DNA from: Zavarzinia marina
Lineage (GTDB): Bacteria > Pseudomonadota > Alphaproteobacteria > Zavarziniales > Zavarziniaceae
Length of the DNA: 64,000 nt
Reading direction: 5' to 3'
NCBI RefSeq assembly: GCF_021568905.1
Contig: NZ_JAKGSB010000002.1
Coordinates: forward strand, 558,001-622,000
Part shown: positions 1 through 12,516 of the stretch, piece after piece
Numbering within the stretch: the stretch's first letter is position 1
How the letters are laid out: every line of letters starts with the position of its first letter
Notes under the pieces: generated by a model
What the model saw: only the letters and a program-made list of their open reading frames with translations
Databases searched by the model: none
What the model was told of the DNA's origin: nothing
Made by a program: the position numbers and the translations under genes

Positions 1-394
1 CCGTCCGCTGGCGAAAGGCCGCCTGGGGAAAACGCAGCACCAGGGCCAGGGCCTGGAAGCGGATACGGCGGAGCGCGCTTTCCGCCGTATCGATGCGGCG
101 CCGCTCGATCGCGAGGCGAAAGCGCTGATTGACGACGACCAGCGCCAGAAGCAGAAAGCACTGCGTCCCGAGCAGGACGCCCGCCGTCACCTCGATCCCG
201 AGCACATGCGACGGCAGTTCGATACCGAAGAGGTGGCGCGGCAGTCCCATGTCGCCGCCGATCAGAGCGACGATCTCCTTCGGCATTTCGTAATAGAGCC
301 AGAGGAAGGGAAAGGAGGCGAGGGCGAGCGCCAGCAGGGAGAGCTGCGCGCGCAGCGAATAGCGCCACAGAAAGCGCCGGAAGTCCGGTTCCAA
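1..394 (-). CDS. ABC transporter, membrane-spanning N-terminus (partial)
   Basis: Only the first ~131 codons are in the window; the gene runs off the left edge. The visible protein begins with an aromatic/basic stretch (FRRFLWRYSLR), a hydrophobic helix (LLALALASFPFLWLYY), then EMPKEIVALIGG, a second hydrophobic segment and RRIRFQALALVLRFP. I recall this layout from the N-terminal membrane domain of alphaproteobacterial ABC exporters with fused ATPase, but no ATPase motif is visible here. The reading frame follows the hemY TGA in the same frame. The only start codon before the conserved part is TTG at 394, so the start is inferred. It is likely cotranscribed with hemY. The substrate is unknown. 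Confidence 0.6.
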   Translation of the reverse strand, partial: MEPDFRRFLWRYSLRAQLSLLALALASFPFLWLYYEMPKEIVALIGGDMGLPRHLFGIELPSHVLGIEVTAGVLLGTQCFLLLALVVVNQRFRLAIERRRIDTAESALRRIRFQALALVLRFPQAAFRQRT

Positions 395-421
395 ATCGCG
401 GCTCCGGCGCTCTTGCCTTGA

Positions 422-1801
422 TCAGCCGGTCGCGCGGGCGACGTCGGCGGCGGGCACGGTTCCGTCGGCGGGCGCGGCGGGCGGCGGCAGGATCTCGCTG
501 ATCGCGCCGGGCGCCCGCCATTCCAGGCTGTCGAAGGAATGACAGGCCGGGCAATGGGGCGACCATTTCACCGGCGTGTGACCGCATGTGTGGCAGAACC
601 AGCGCGGTTCCGATTCGCCGGTCGCGGCCTTTTCCTGCCATTCGGCGGCGCGGCGCTGATCGCCCTTCTCGCGCCGTTCCAGTTCGGCCAGCAGGTCGTA
701 GGTCCGGCGCGTCGCCTCGCTGTTGGCGACGAGCACCATCAGGGCTTCGCGCGCCTCGGCCCACTGGCGCCGCACCAGGGCCTGTTCGGCGGCGAGGAGC
801 CGGCTTTCGCGCGCCGCCGGATTGATCGACGCCAGGGTGGCGAGGCGCTTGGCGCGCTCCTCCTCCGGAAGGTCGGGGGCGATGGCGCCGTAAACCTCGG
901 CGATGTCGGGATGGGGCTGATGGGCCCAGGCATTCTCCAGCAGGCGGTCGGCCTTGCGCTGTTTGCCGGCATCGGCCAGCAGGCGCGCCAGACGGGTCGT
1001 CGCCGGCACCAGATCGGGCGCCAGGGCATGGGCGGATTCGGCCAGCGTCAGGGCCTCGCGGGAATCGCCCCGGGCGATCGCGGCATCGACCTGGCCCAAT
1101 TGCACCACGGCACGGTGGCGCTTGCCCTTGGCGCCTTCGATCAGCTTGTGGCGGAGCGCGCCGGCAAGGGTCTCTTCCGCCGCGCTCCATTCGCCGAGCG
1201 CCGCCTGCAAGCCGAAGATCTCGCTCGCCACCCAGGGCGCGCCGGGGCGCAACGCCTGGGCCTCGCGGGCATGGGCCAGCGCCATGTCGTTGTCGCCGCG
1301 CCGCCGCGCCAGCACGATCAGGCCGCGCAACCCGAGGAATTTCGTCTCGTCATTCTCGAGCATCAGCTTGTAGGCGCGTTCGGCGGCCCCGCTGTCGCCG
1401 TTGAGCTGGGCCGCCTGGGCCGCCAGCAGCAGCGACAGAGGCGAGCCGTCGGTCGCCGTCTCGGCCGCGATCGCCTGTTTCTTGGCATCCCGCGCATCAC
1501 CCGCCGCGACCGCGACGAGGCCGCGCACCAGGGCGCGTTCCGCCGTCTGCCGGCGCTTGGCCCGGCGCCTTCCCGCGAGATAGCGGGGCCCGCGCGCGGC
1601 AAACAGCGCGAGGCGCGCCAGCGCCGCAAGCACGGCCGCCAGCACGATGATGATGGCGATCAGCACCCCGACCGAGGTTTCGATCCGATAGCCGAGCCAG
1701 TCGACGGCGATGACCCCCGGCCGATCCGCCATCCAGGCGGCGACCAGCGCCAGGACGAGGACGAGAACGACCGCGATGGTGATCTTCAGGACCGCGCGCA
1801 T
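422..1801 (-). CDS. hemY: HemY-like TPR membrane protein
   Basis: 459-residue protein with two N-terminal hydrophobic helices (residues ~5-25 and ~43-68), a HemY_N-type membrane domain, then helical TPR-like repeats. It is the last recognisable member of the hemC-hemD-mitofilin-hemY block. HemY is placed with heme biosynthesis by genetic linkage; its biochemical role is not settled, and it is not protoporphyrinogen oxidase. Near the C-terminus two CxxC pairs (Cys403/406 and Cys417/420, CHTCGH and CPAC) sit about ten residues apart and would form a rubredoxin/zinc-ribbon knuckle. The gene starts 2 bases after the mitofilin stop, so translational coupling is likely. Confidence 0.9.
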   Translation of the reverse strand: MRAVLKITIAVVLVLVLALVAAWMADRPGVIAVDWLGYRIETSVGVLIAIIIVLAAVLAALARLALFAARGPRYLAGRRRAKRRQTAERALVRGLVAVAAGDARDAKKQAIAAETATDGSPLSLLLAAQAAQLNGDSGAAERAYKLMLENDETKFLGLRGLIVLARRRGDNDMALAHAREAQALRPGAPWVASEIFGLQAALGEWSAAEETLAGALRHKLIEGAKGKRHRAVVQLGQVDAAIARGDSREALTLAESAHALAPDLVPATTRLARLLADAGKQRKADRLLENAWAHQPHPDIAEVYGAIAPDLPEEERAKRLATLASINPAARESRLLAAEQALVRRQWAEAREALMVLVANSEATRRTYDLLAELERREKGDQRRAAEWQEKAATGESEPRWFCHTCGHTPVKWSPHCPACHSFDSLEWRAPGAISEILPPPAAPADGTVPAADVARATG

Positions 1802-1803
1802 GC

Positions 1804-3276
1804 TCAGTTCGCCTCCGCGAAGCGGGCGGAAACCTCGCCGTCGAGAAGATCGACGGCGGCCTCGGCGGCGAGCCGCGCCTCCGCCTTGGCCTTCCAGGCC
1901 GAAAGCGCCTCGGCCGCGCCGCCCTGCAACGCCGCGACTTCCGCCAGGGCGTCTTCGAGATCGCCCCGATCCAGCCGGCGCTCGGCCCGGGCGATGCGGG
2001 CGGGAACGTCGTCGCCCTCGACCTCGCCCACCGGGCGGACGGTGATCAGATTGCCGGCTTCCGCCAGCAGGCGATCGACGACATCGGCATCTTCCGGCAT
2101 GTTGGCGGCCTGGACCGCCGCGCGGGCCAGCGGCGCGAATTCGGTGGCCAGGGCGCCGCGCGTGGCGAGGCCTTCGGCGGCATGGGCCGATAGCGTATCC
2201 AGCGCCTTGCCGATGGTCGGCTCGCGCACCAGATCCAGCGCCTCGAAATGGCGGCGCACCGGCGCCAGCGCCCCGTCATAGGGCCGCTCGCTCGAAATCG
2301 CGTTGCGCAGATGGCCGATGGCATAGACCAGGGAGACGCCGCGCCCGACCGCGCGCAGACGGTCGGTCTCGTCGGCGATGCGGGCATTGCTGGCGGCGGC
2401 CGCGGCCTTCATGTCGGCGATTTCCTGGCGCAGCGCCGCGATGGCGGCGGCATCGCCGGACGGCGCCGCCAGTTTCGCGTCGATCGCGGCGAGGCGGGCG
2501 CTCAGGGCGGGGTCCGACATCGGGTCCGCCACCGGGGCGGGCGACGGTTCGCCGCCCTCGCCGCCCTCGGCCATGTCGCCCTCGCTGCCCGCCTCCGTCA
2601 GGCTTTCCTCGAGAACGCCCTGGCGCTCGCGCAGGGCCGAAAGCTCGGCGCGAAGCTCGGCCAGAGCCCCCGAATCGCTCGCACCACCGCTCTCGGCCGG
2701 ACCCGCCGTGCCAAGTTCGGCGACCCGCGCCTCGACGGCCTGGATCTTGCGGTCGAGGCCGGCGACGGCGGCTTCGAGGGCGTCGACCCGGGGATCGCCC
2801 ACCACTTCCGCGACCGGCGACGCCGGCGCTTCGGTGCCGTCGATCATATGGGTGAGGCGGTCGCCATAGCGGTGCCAGACACCGGCGCCGGCGGCCACCA
2901 GGACGATGGCGGCGACGCCGAACCACAGGCTGCGGCGCGAGCCGCGCGACGGCGGCGGCACGGCGTAATCGGGGGAATCCATGCGCGGCGGCGGATCCTC
3001 CAGCGGCTTGTCCATCACGGGCGCGCTCTCTGCTTCGACTTCCGGTTCGGCTTCGGGCTCGGGCGCCGGCTCGGCGACCGCTTCGGTTTCAATCTTTTCG
3101 GTTTCGGGCTTTTCGGGATCGGGAGCATCGGTTTCGTCCTTCTCGCCGTCCCCGTCCGCGATTTCCTCCGCTACGACGTCGATGATCGCCGATTCGTCGG
3201 CCGCGTCGCCTTCTTGTTTCCTGTCGAGTCCACGCTGGTCGGGGCCCTGGCCCGGCTGGTCGGGACGCTCGCTCAT
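1804..3276 (-). CDS. Mitofilin/MICOS-like inner-membrane protein
   Basis: About 490 residues. The N-terminal ~110 residues are acidic and rich in Glu and Pro, followed by one transmembrane helix (LWFGVAAIVLVAAGAGV). The periplasmic part is a coiled coil (VDALEAAVAGLDRKIQAVEA and similar) with a helical C-terminus. This architecture and the position between hemD and hemY are typical of alphaproteobacterial mitofilin homologues, which shape intracytoplasmic membranes. A GTG at 3291 abuts the hemD stop, but ATG at 3276 has GGAG six bases upstream and is preferred. Sequence conservation in this family is low, so the call rests largely on architecture and context. Confidence 0.8.
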   Translation of the reverse strand: MSERPDQPGQGPDQRGLDRKQEGDAADESAIIDVVAEEIADGDGEKDETDAPDPEKPETEKIETEAVAEPAPEPEAEPEVEAESAPVMDKPLEDPPPRMDSPDYAVPPPSRGSRRSLWFGVAAIVLVAAGAGVWHRYGDRLTHMIDGTEAPASPVAEVVGDPRVDALEAAVAGLDRKIQAVEARVAELGTAGPAESGGASDSGALAELRAELSALRERQGVLEESLTEAGSEGDMAEGGEGGEPSPAPVADPMSDPALSARLAAIDAKLAAPSGDAAAIAALRQEIADMKAAAAASNARIADETDRLRAVGRGVSLVYAIGHLRNAISSERPYDGALAPVRRHFEALDLVREPTIGKALDTLSAHAAEGLATRGALATEFAPLARAAVQAANMPEDADVVDRLLAEAGNLITVRPVGEVEGDDVPARIARAERRLDRGDLEDALAEVAALQGGAAEALSAWKAKAEARLAAEAAVDLLDGEVSARFAEAN

Positions 3277-3291
3277 GTCATGCTCCGTCAC

Positions 3292-4017
3292 TCAGGTTCC
3301 CGATGGCGCGGCGGTGCCGTCGATCAGGGTCAGCAGGTCGATTTCCGTCGGCCGCGCCGCCACCAGGATCCGGCCGAAGCCGAGCGGTGCGAGCGCGTCC
3401 GCCACTGCCGCCGACAGGCAGTAGGCCGTCCCGGCGCCGAAGGCGGGCTTCGGGCGCAGGTCCGCAGCGAGGGTAACAAAGGTCGCCGCCGTCCGGGGAG
3501 AGAAAAACAGAAAGCCGTCAAAACCGTCGCTGGCGAGACATTTCGTTACCTCGGGCGGCAGGGCGGCGGCGGCGGGCGAATCATAGAGGGTGATGCGGTC
3601 CACGGTGAAACCGCGCCGGCCGAGCAGACCCGCGAGATCGCCGGCAAGGCTGGCGCCAGCGCCGTGGATCAGACGCCCGGCGGCCGGATCGAGGCGACCG
3701 GCGACCAGATCGGCCAGGCTTTCGACATTGCCGCCGGCACTCTCGACCGTGGCGAAGCCGGCCGCCCGGGCGCGCCGCGCCGTGGCATCGCCGACCGCGA
3801 AGAGCGGCAGGTCGCGGCGCGCCGTGGCGGCGGCGATACCGTCGACGCCATTGCCGCTGGTCGCCAGCAGGGCCTGGACGCCGTCGGTATCGAGGGCGAT
3901 GTCCGGGCGCTGGACGATGTCGATCAGGGGCGCGATCACGCATTCATGGCCCTTCGCCGACAAGGTGGCGGCGAGGCGCTCCGCCTCCGCCGCGACACGG
4001 GTGACGAGAAGGCGCAT
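3292..4017 (-). CDS. hemD: Uroporphyrinogen-III synthase
   Basis: 241 residues beginning MRLLVTRVAAEAERLAATL. HemD cyclises hydroxymethylbilane with D-ring inversion to give uroporphyrinogen III. The family diverges strongly; support here is the N-terminal LVTRP-like strand, the two-lobe alpha/beta pattern, the C-terminal FFSPRTAATFVTLA segment (the usual FTSPSG-like region), the typical length and the position directly after hemC with a 10-base gap. The reading frame is open upstream to 4236, but that part lies inside hemC, so the ATG at 4017 is the start. Confidence 0.9.
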   Translation of the reverse strand: MRLLVTRVAAEAERLAATLSAKGHECVIAPLIDIVQRPDIALDTDGVQALLATSGNGVDGIAAATARRDLPLFAVGDATARRARAAGFATVESAGGNVESLADLVAGRLDPAAGRLIHGAGASLAGDLAGLLGRRGFTVDRITLYDSPAAAALPPEVTKCLASDGFDGFLFFSPRTAATFVTLAADLRPKPAFGAGTAYCLSAAVADALAPLGFGRILVAARPTEIDLLTLIDGTAAPSGT

Positions 4018-4027
4018 GTCCGGGCGC

Positions 4028-5005
4028 TCAGACCCGGTCGAGAAGCGCGCGCGCGCCCTGGTCCAGAAGGTCGCGCGCCGCCGCCCGGCCGATCTCTTCC
4101 GCCTCGTCCGCCGAACCGCTGCGTTCGGCGCAGAGCCGCGCGCTGCCGTCCGGGGCCAGGGTCTCGCCCATGAAATGCAGGCCGCCCACCGCGTCGAGCC
4201 GGGCGAGACCGGCGATCGGCGTCCGGCACGAACCATCGAGAAGGGCGAGGAAGGCGCGTTCGCAGGCAGCGGAACGGGCCGCCGCCCTATCGTTCAGGGG
4301 GGCGAGCAGGCGGGCCGCCGTCTCGTCGTCCGCCCGGCGCTCCACCCCGACGATGCCCTGGGCGATGGCGGGCAGCATCACTTCCGGCTCCAGCACGCCG
4401 TCGGCGCGATCCGCCATGCCGAGACGGCGAAGCCCGGCGAGCGCCAGGAAGGTGGCGTCGAAGGCGCCCTCCGCGATCCTGGCGAGGCGGGTGCCGACAT
4501 TGCCGCGCAGGGGTTCGACCACCAGATCGGGGCGCCGCGCCTTCACCTGCGCCCCGCGCCGCAAGGACGCCGTGCCGATCCGCGCGCCCGCCGCCAGCGC
4601 ATCCAGGCTGGGTGCGCCGATCAGGGCGTCGCGCGGATCCTCGCGCGGCAGGAAACAGTCGATCACCAGGCGGTCGGGCAGAACGGTGGCGACATCCTTC
4701 ATGGAATGGACCGCGAGATCAATGGCGCCGCTGGCCAGCGCTTCCTCGATCTCCTTGGTGAACAGGCCCTTGCCGCCGATCTCCGCCAGGGTGCGGTCCT
4801 GCACCTTGTCGCCCGTGGTCTTGATCACCACGACCTCGGGTTCGGGCAGGCCTTCGTTCCGCGCCACCAGGAGGTCGCGCACCATATGGGCTTGGGCAAG
4901 GGCAAGCGGGCTGCCCCTGGTTCCAATTTTGAGAACGGTTCCGATCTTCAAGATGTCTTGCACGATGTATCCGCCGGATGTTACGGCACGGGCATAACAT
5001 TCCAC
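4028..5005 (-). CDS. hemC: Hydroxymethylbilane synthase (porphobilinogen deaminase)
   Basis: The enzyme condenses four porphobilinogens into hydroxymethylbilane. Visible hallmarks are [17 protein letters not shown] at the N-terminus, [13 protein letters not shown]-like residues ([17 protein letters not shown]), [15 protein letters not shown], and GSCRTPIAG with the cysteine that carries the dipyrromethane cofactor. The ATG at 5005 gives about 20 residues before the conserved start. GTG at 4963 or TTG at 4951 would give a family-like N-terminus and leave more room for a promoter opposite tsaD. The coordinate given is the longest form. First gene of the minus-strand hemC-hemD-mitofilin-hemY run. 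Confidence 0.95.
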   Translation of the reverse strand: MECYARAVTSGGYIVQDILKIGTVLKIGTRGSPLALAQAHMVRDLLVARNEGLPEPEVVVIKTTGDKVQDRTLAEIGGKGLFTKEIEEALASGAIDLAVHSMKDVATVLPDRLVIDCFLPREDPRDALIGAPSLDALAAGARIGTASLRRGAQVKARRPDLVVEPLRGNVGTRLARIAEGAFDATFLALAGLRRLGMADRADGVLEPEVMLPAIAQGIVGVERRADDETAARLLAPLNDRAAARSAACERAFLALLDGSCRTPIAGLARLDAVGGLHFMGETLAPDGSARLCAERSGSADEAEEIGRAAARDLLDQGARALLDRV

Positions 5006-5013
5006 CGGACATC

Positions 5014-6087
5014 ATGGAACCCTCCGCCGCCTCTCCGGCCGCCATCGCCCGCCCGCTGGTGCTGGGCATCGAATCCTCCTGCGACGAGACCGCCGCCGCC
5101 GTGGTCGCGGGGGACGGACGGATTCTCTCGGACGTCGTGCTGTCCCAGCTCGACGATCACCGGATCTACGGCGGCGTGGTGCCGGAGATCGCGGCGCGCG
5201 CCCATGTCACCCATCTGGACGGGCTGATCCGCCGCGCCCTCGAAGAGGCCGGCCTCGGCCTTGGCGATATCGATGCCGTGGCGGCGACGGCGGGGCCGGG
5301 GCTGATCGGCGGCGTCATCGTCGGCCTGACCACGGCCAAGGCGATCGCGCTCGGCGCCGGCAAGCCGCTGATCGGCATCAATCATCTCGAAGGGCACGCG
5401 CTGACCCCGCGCCTCGTCTCTGGTGTCGCCTTCCCCTATCTGCTGCTGCTGGTTTCGGGCGGACATTGCCAATTGCTGGCGGTCGAAGGCGTCGGGCGCT
5501 ATCGCCGGCTCGGCACCACCATAGACGACGCGGTGGGCGAAGCCTTCGACAAGACGGCGAAACTGCTCGGCCTCGGCTATCCGGGCGGGCCGGCGGTGGA
5601 ACGGGCGGCCGCATCGGGCGATGCCACGCGCTTTTCCCTGCCCCGGCCCCTGATCGGCCGGCCGGGCTGCGACTTTTCCTTCTCGGGCCTCAAGACGGCG
5701 GTGCGCGAGACCGTCGCCGCCCTGCCCAGGCCCCTGTCGGACCGGGACCGGGCCGATGTCGCCGCCGCCTTCCAGACCGTGGTCGGCGCCGTGATCGTCG
5801 ACCGCACGCGCCGCGCCCTCGACATGCTGCCCGCCCCCTGCCCGCTGGTGGTCGCCGGCGGCGTCGCCGCCAACGGCCATATCCGCGCCCGGTTGCAGGA
5901 ACTGGCCACCGCGCGCGGCATCGATTTCGTCGCCCCGCCCCTGAAACTCTGCACCGACAATGCCGCCATGATCGCCTGGGCGGGGGTCGAGCACTTCAAG
6001 GCCGGCCACACGGACGCCCTGGACCTCAAACCCCGCGCCCGATGGCCCCTCGACACCGAGGCGGCGGCGCCGGGCGCGAAGGCTTAG
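5014..6087 (+). CDS. tsaD: tRNA N6-threonylcarbamoyladenosine transferase TsaD
   Basis: 357 residues from ATG 5014 (MEPSAASP). TsaD transfers threonylcarbamoyl from TC-AMP to A37 of ANN-decoding tRNAs, with TsaB and TsaE. Motifs: [38 protein letters not shown] with the metal-binding histidines, [20 protein letters not shown], and [12 protein letters not shown] near the C-terminus. An in-frame ATG at 4978 lies inside divergent hemC and is less likely. Only 8 bases separate the two annotated starts, so either the hemC start is further in or the promoters overlap the coding ends. Confidence 0.96.
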   Translation: MEPSAASPAAIARPLVLGIESSCDETAAAVVAGDGRILSDVVLSQLDDHRIYGGVVPEIAARAHVTHLDGLIRRALEEAGLGLGDIDAVAATAGPGLIGGVIVGLTTAKAIALGAGKPLIGINHLEGHALTPRLVSGVAFPYLLLLVSGGHCQLLAVEGVGRYRRLGTTIDDAVGEAFDKTAKLLGLGYPGGPAVERAAASGDATRFSLPRPLIGRPGCDFSFSGLKTAVRETVAALPRPLSDRDRADVAAAFQTVVGAVIVDRTRRALDMLPAPCPLVVAGGVAANGHIRARLQELATARGIDFVAPPLKLCTDNAAMIAWAGVEHFKAGHTDALDLKPRARWPLDTEAAAPGAKA

Positions 6088-6098
6088 GGCTGCGCCAT

Positions 6099-6210
6099 CC
6101 CCTCACCCCCCGCCCTCTCCCCGCAAGCGGGGCGAGGGAGCTCATGCCGCGCGAGGTCCGCCCCCTCGCCCCTTTGGGGAGAGGGCTGGGGTGAGGGGCG
6201 AAACACCGAT
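6099..6210. repeat. Dispersed palindromic intergenic repeat, copy 1
   Basis: A CCCTCACC...CCCTCTCCCCGCAAGCGGGG half faces a CCCCTTTGGGGAGAGGG...GTGAGGGG half, so the element can fold on itself. It ends with GTGAGGGGCGAAACACCG, an 18-base string found identically in the copy near 23.6 kb and inverted near 29.35 kb. It lies between tsaD and atpC and probably also forms stable RNA hairpins between these convergent genes. Confidence 0.85.
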
Positions 6211-6223
6211 GGTCCCCAAACGA

Positions 6224-6248
6224 AAACGGCGGCCCTGGGCCGCCGTTT
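6224..6248 (-). terminator. Rho-independent terminator of the atp operon
   Basis: Perfect 11-bp inverted repeat AAACGGCGGCC / GGCCGCCGTTT with a 3-base loop. On the minus strand it is followed by TCGTTTGG. It lies 21 bases past the atpC stop. Confidence 0.75.
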
Positions 6249-6269
6249 CCAATTCGCTTCGATCGAAGA

Positions 6270-6668
6270 TCAGGCCGCGTCGACCACTTCCTTGATCGCC
6301 GCGACATGGGCTTCCGCCGCGATGCGCTGATTGTCGTCCGCCGCCGCTTCCAGGGTCGCCTGGGCGTCCTGCAGCTTGGCTTCCAGCGCCGCCTTGCTCG
6401 TGGTCGCCATGTCGAGGGCTTCCTCCGCCAGCACGGTCAGACCTTCCGGCGTGACCTGGGCGAAGCCGCCGCGCACGAAGTGGCGCGCGGTCACCTTGCC
6501 GCCGTCGTGAACCTCGACCATGCCGGCGCGCAGCAGGGCGACGAGGGGGGCATGGTCAACCAGCACGCCGAGGTCACCCTCGGCGCCGGGCACGACCACC
6601 ATCTCGACATCGGCCGAGAACAGCAGCCGCTCGGGGCTCACCAGCTCGAAATGCAGCTTGTCGGCCAT
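6270..6668 (-). CDS. atpC: F0F1 ATP synthase subunit epsilon
   Basis: 132 residues. The N-terminal beta-sandwich is recognisable (LHFELVSPERLLFSADVEMVVVPGAEGDLGVL, shown by its start FELVSPERLL), including the GDLGVL-type motif, and is followed by a short helical C-terminal part. Epsilon forms part of the central stalk and can inhibit ATP hydrolysis. Last gene of atpHAGDC, 9 bases after atpD; a terminator hairpin follows. Confidence 0.96.
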   Translation of the reverse strand: MADKLHFELVSPERLLFSADVEMVVVPGAEGDLGVLVDHAPLVALLRAGMVEVHDGGKVTARHFVRGGFAQVTPEGLTVLAEEALDMATTSKAALEAKLQDAQATLEAAADDNQRIAAEAHVAAIKEVVDAA

Positions 6669-6677
6669 GGTCTATCC

Positions 6678-8108
<1,431 letters not shown>

Positions 8109-8119
8109 CTATTCCAGCC

Positions 8120-9007
8120 TCAGAGCGCCTCGGCGCCCGAGATAATTTCGATCAGTTCCTTGGTGATCGCGGCCTGACGCGTCCGGTTGTAGGTCAGCGT
8201 CAGACGATTGATCATGTCGCCCGCGTTGCGGGTCGCATTGTCCATGGCGCTCATGCGCGCGCCCTCTTCCGAGGCGGCGTTTTCAAGGAGCGCGCGATAG
8301 ATCTGCACCGCGACGTTGCGCGGCAGCAGCGCCTCGAGGATCTCTTCCTCGTCCGGCTCGAAGGTGAAGATGGCGCCCTTGAGATCGGGACCTTCCACGT
8401 CACCTTCCGGCAGCGCGGCCGGGATGATCTGCTGCGCGGTCGGGATCTGGGCGATCGCGCTCTTGAACTCGGCGTAGAAGACCGTGGCGACGTCGAATTC
8501 GCCGGCTTCATAGAGCGAGAAGAGCTTTTCCGAGATGCGCGCGGCGATCGGGAAGCCCTGCTTGCGCACGCCGCCCGCAACCTCGATCGTCTCGATGATC
8601 AGCTTGCCGTAGTCGCGACGAAGGGCGTCACGCCCCTTGCGGCCGACGCACAGCACCTTGACGGTCTTGCCCTGGGCGATCAGCGACTGGATGCGCTGAC
8701 GCGCCAGACGCACGATCGACGAGTTGAAACCGCCGCAAAGGCCGCGTTCCGCCGTGGCGACGACGAGGAGATGCACATCGTCCTTGCCGGTGCCGGTCAG
8801 GAGCTTCGGCATGTCCTCGGTCATGACCACGCCGGCCGCCAGCGAGGCCAGCACCTGCTCCATGCGCGCGGCATAGGGGCGGGCGGCTTCGGCGGCTTCC
8901 TGGGCGCGGCGCAGTTTCGACGCCGCGACCATCTTCATGGCCTTCGTGATCTTCTGGGTCGACTTGACGCTGTTGATGCGCAGCTTCAAGTCCTTCAGGC
9001 TCGCCAT
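8120..9007 (-). CDS. atpG: F0F1 ATP synthase subunit gamma
   Basis: 295 residues, the rotor shaft of F1. The N-terminal helix motif [20 protein letters not shown] and the C-terminal [20 protein letters not shown] are diagnostic. [15 protein letters not shown] is the conserved internal motif. Third gene of the operon, 27 bases after atpA. Confidence 0.98.
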   Translation of the reverse strand: MASLKDLKLRINSVKSTQKITKAMKMVAASKLRRAQEAAEAARPYAARMEQVLASLAAGVVMTEDMPKLLTGTGKDDVHLLVVATAERGLCGGFNSSIVRLARQRIQSLIAQGKTVKVLCVGRKGRDALRRDYGKLIIETIEVAGGVRKQGFPIAARISEKLFSLYEAGEFDVATVFYAEFKSAIAQIPTAQQIIPAALPEGDVEGPDLKGAIFTFEPDEEEILEALLPRNVAVQIYRALLENAASEEGARMSAMDNATRNAGDMINRLTLTYNRTRQAAITKELIEIISGAEAL

Positions 9008-9034
9008 GGCGGCTGTCCCTTACGCTGCTCGAAC

Positions 9035-10563
<1,529 letters not shown>

Positions 10564-10564
<1 letters not shown>

Positions 10565-11124
10565 TATGCATTCCCCTTCATGGCGACCGCCAGGCGGTCG
10601 AGCTTGGTCTTGAGGCTGCCGTCGATCTGGCGCGAACCCACGCGCACGATCAGGCCGCCGAGGAGGCTTTGATCGACCTTGGCGTCGATCGTGACCGTCT
10701 TGCCGACGAGGCGAGACAATTCGGATTTGAGCTGTTCGCTCTGCTCGAAGCTGAGTGGTTCGGCCGAGACGGCCTTGGCCGTCACTTCGCCGCGCGACTT
10801 GGCCAGCAGGTCCTTGAACGCCGACAGCGCCGCCGGAAGGGCAAACAGGCGGCCGTTCCTGGCCAGGAGCTGGACGAAATTGGTGGCGAAGGGACCGACG
10901 CCGGCCCGGAACATCAGCGCCTGCATGGCACGGCCCTGTTCGTCGCGCTTGTGTAGCGGGCTCTTCAGGAAGGCGGCCAGATCGGCGGATTCGGCGATCA
11001 GCGCCGCGATCGTATCGAGATCGGCGGCGACCGCGTCGACCACGCCACGTTCCATGCAGAGGTCGAACAGGGCGCCGGCATAGCGGGCACCGATATGAGC
11101 GACGAATGACGATGAGGTTGCCAA
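10564..11124 (-). CDS. atpH: F0F1 ATP synthase subunit delta
   Basis: 186 residues. Delta is the peripheral-stalk cap joining F1 to the b subunits. [15 protein letters not shown] at the N-terminus and the C-terminal [20 protein letters not shown] are typical. First gene of the F1 operon; the F0 genes (atpB, E, F) are not in the window, as expected for alphaproteobacteria, which encode them elsewhere. Confidence 0.97.
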
Positions 11125-11478
11125 GACCCTTGCCCCCGGCAGCCGCCCCGCAGGGGCTACCTCTAAGCCGTTGAAATCTCAGGGCGAAGAAGGGCGCGAA
11201 TGACGCGCACACGAACCCCGCCCGCTGAAGCAGGCGTCTCGTACCACAGGCCTTGATGCGCCGCAACCGTAAGCGCCGCGTCAAAATGGTCTAAGGTGCG
11301 ATTTGCCGGCCAAAACAACCGGCGCCTTCGACCATGGTCTGAACGAGACCATCTTCCACGCGGCGCGCGAACCCAGAACCCCGAGCCGAAAACGCCCAAC
11401 GCATTCCAAGGGAGGATGCGACGGATTTCAAGAAGGAAGCGGTGCAGCAAAACGCTTTCTTCACCGATTCCCGCGCGG
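11125..11478. other. Intergenic region upstream of atpH
   Basis: 354 bases between the GNAT gene stop and atpH, with no convincing gene in either strand. It should hold the atp operon promoter on the minus strand. A TTGACG hexamer on that strand (11284-11279) is a possible -35 element, but no good -10 sits at standard spacing, so the promoter is not assigned. Confidence 0.5.
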
Positions 11479-11955
11479 TCAAACATCGAGACGGTAGCGG
11501 ACATAGCCGTCGGCCGGCCGGAAGCGGTCGTAGAGGCGCCGCGCGCGGGCATTGTCGCCTTCCGTATGCCAATAGAGCTGGCAGGCGCCGAGGCGCCGCG
11601 CCTCCCGCTTCAGATCCTCGACCAGGGCGAAGCCGACCCCGCCGCCGCGCACCCCGGGATCGACGAAGAGATCTTCCAGATAGACGATCGGTTCGATCGA
11701 CCAGGTCCGCGCGTGGACGATGCAGACGGCGAAGCCGACGATGCGCCCCTCCGCCTCGGCCAGCCGGGCGAAGACCGGCGTCAGCGGATCGAGGATGCGG
11801 GCCCAGGTGGTCGCGGTCACCGCCTCCGGCACGGCCGCCTGATAGAAGCCGGTATAGCCGGCCCAGAGTTCGCGCCAGCGCGCCTCGTCGCCCGGTCGGA
11901 CCTCCCTGATCGCCAAGGCGCCGAATCGCCCTTCCGTGGCCTTCGATGTCGTCAT
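11479..11955 (-). CDS. GNAT family N-acetyltransferase
   Basis: 158 residues. Acetyl-CoA-dependent acyltransferase fold: LAIREVRPGDEARWRELW at the N-terminus, YLEDLFVDPGVRGGGVGFAL with the RGGGVG acetyl-CoA pyrophosphate loop (motif A), and WHTEGDNARARRLYDRF, the usual motif-B helix. The start at ATG 11955 has GAGAGG eight bases upstream. The acceptor substrate is not predictable. It lies between a small coiled-coil gene and the atp operon on the same strand. Confidence 0.88.
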   Translation of the reverse strand: MTTSKATEGRFGALAIREVRPGDEARWRELWAGYTGFYQAAVPEAVTATTWARILDPLTPVFARLAEAEGRIVGFAVCIVHARTWSIEPIVYLEDLFVDPGVRGGGVGFALVEDLKREARRLGACQLYWHTEGDNARARRLYDRFRPADGYVRYRLDV

Positions 11956-12052
11956 CCCATGCCCTCTCGTCGTTCCGCCAGACTGTGCCGCTTCGATATC
12001 GGGCATCAGAGCGGATCGCGCCGCCGGCACCAGTGCCGGAAACGCAGATCTC

Positions 12053-12385
12053 CTAGCCGCGCTGACGCGGGCGCTGGTGCCGACCGTCGAGCAACTGGCG
12101 CAGATGCCGGACTTCGCGGCGCAGCGCCTCGTTCTCGTCGCGAACCTGCCGGAGGCGGGAATCGGCGGCCGCGACGTAATCCGTGAAGGGATCGGCCCAG
12201 CGCTGTCCGACATCCTTCCGCGGCGCGTCGCGCAGGCCTTGCGGCAACAGCAATTCGGACCAGGTGAGGCCGGCGCCCGTCACCAGGCGATGAGCCGCCA
12301 GAGCCGCCGCTGACCGTTCGCCGTCATGAGCCGAACCCAGCATGCCGAGCACGCGAACCAGGCGCAGCCTGTCCCCCTGTCTCAT
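12053..12385 (-). CDS. Small coiled-coil protein of unknown function
   Basis: 110 residues from ATG 12385, which has GGAGGGG just upstream. The N-terminal half ([20 protein letters not shown] and [20 protein letters not shown]) looks like a small helical domain seen in conserved hypothetical proteins. The C-terminal half ([20 protein letters not shown]) is a heptad-like coiled coil ending in a basic tail. It is 97 bases upstream of the GNAT gene on the same strand and downstream of priA. I do not know its function. Confidence 0.65.
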   Translation of the reverse strand: MRQGDRLRLVRVLGMLGSAHDGERSAAALAAHRLVTGAGLTWSELLLPQGLRDAPRKDVGQRWADPFTDYVAAADSRLRQVRDENEALRREVRHLRQLLDGRHQRPRQRG

Positions 12386-12516
12386 TGGATCCCCTCCGAT
12401 GTCAGGGGCGGACTGTCCCGCCCATCGCGCCGACTGACCAGTGCCGAGAAGGCGGGGCAGGGGGCGTGCCGGGCTGCCTTGTCCCGCCTGCCGGGCAACA
12501 CCATATCCATGAGGTC

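Noticed and set aside
10565-11284. N-terminal extension of the atpA frame
   Set aside because: It overlaps atpH in another frame; TAATG at 10564 marks the real start.
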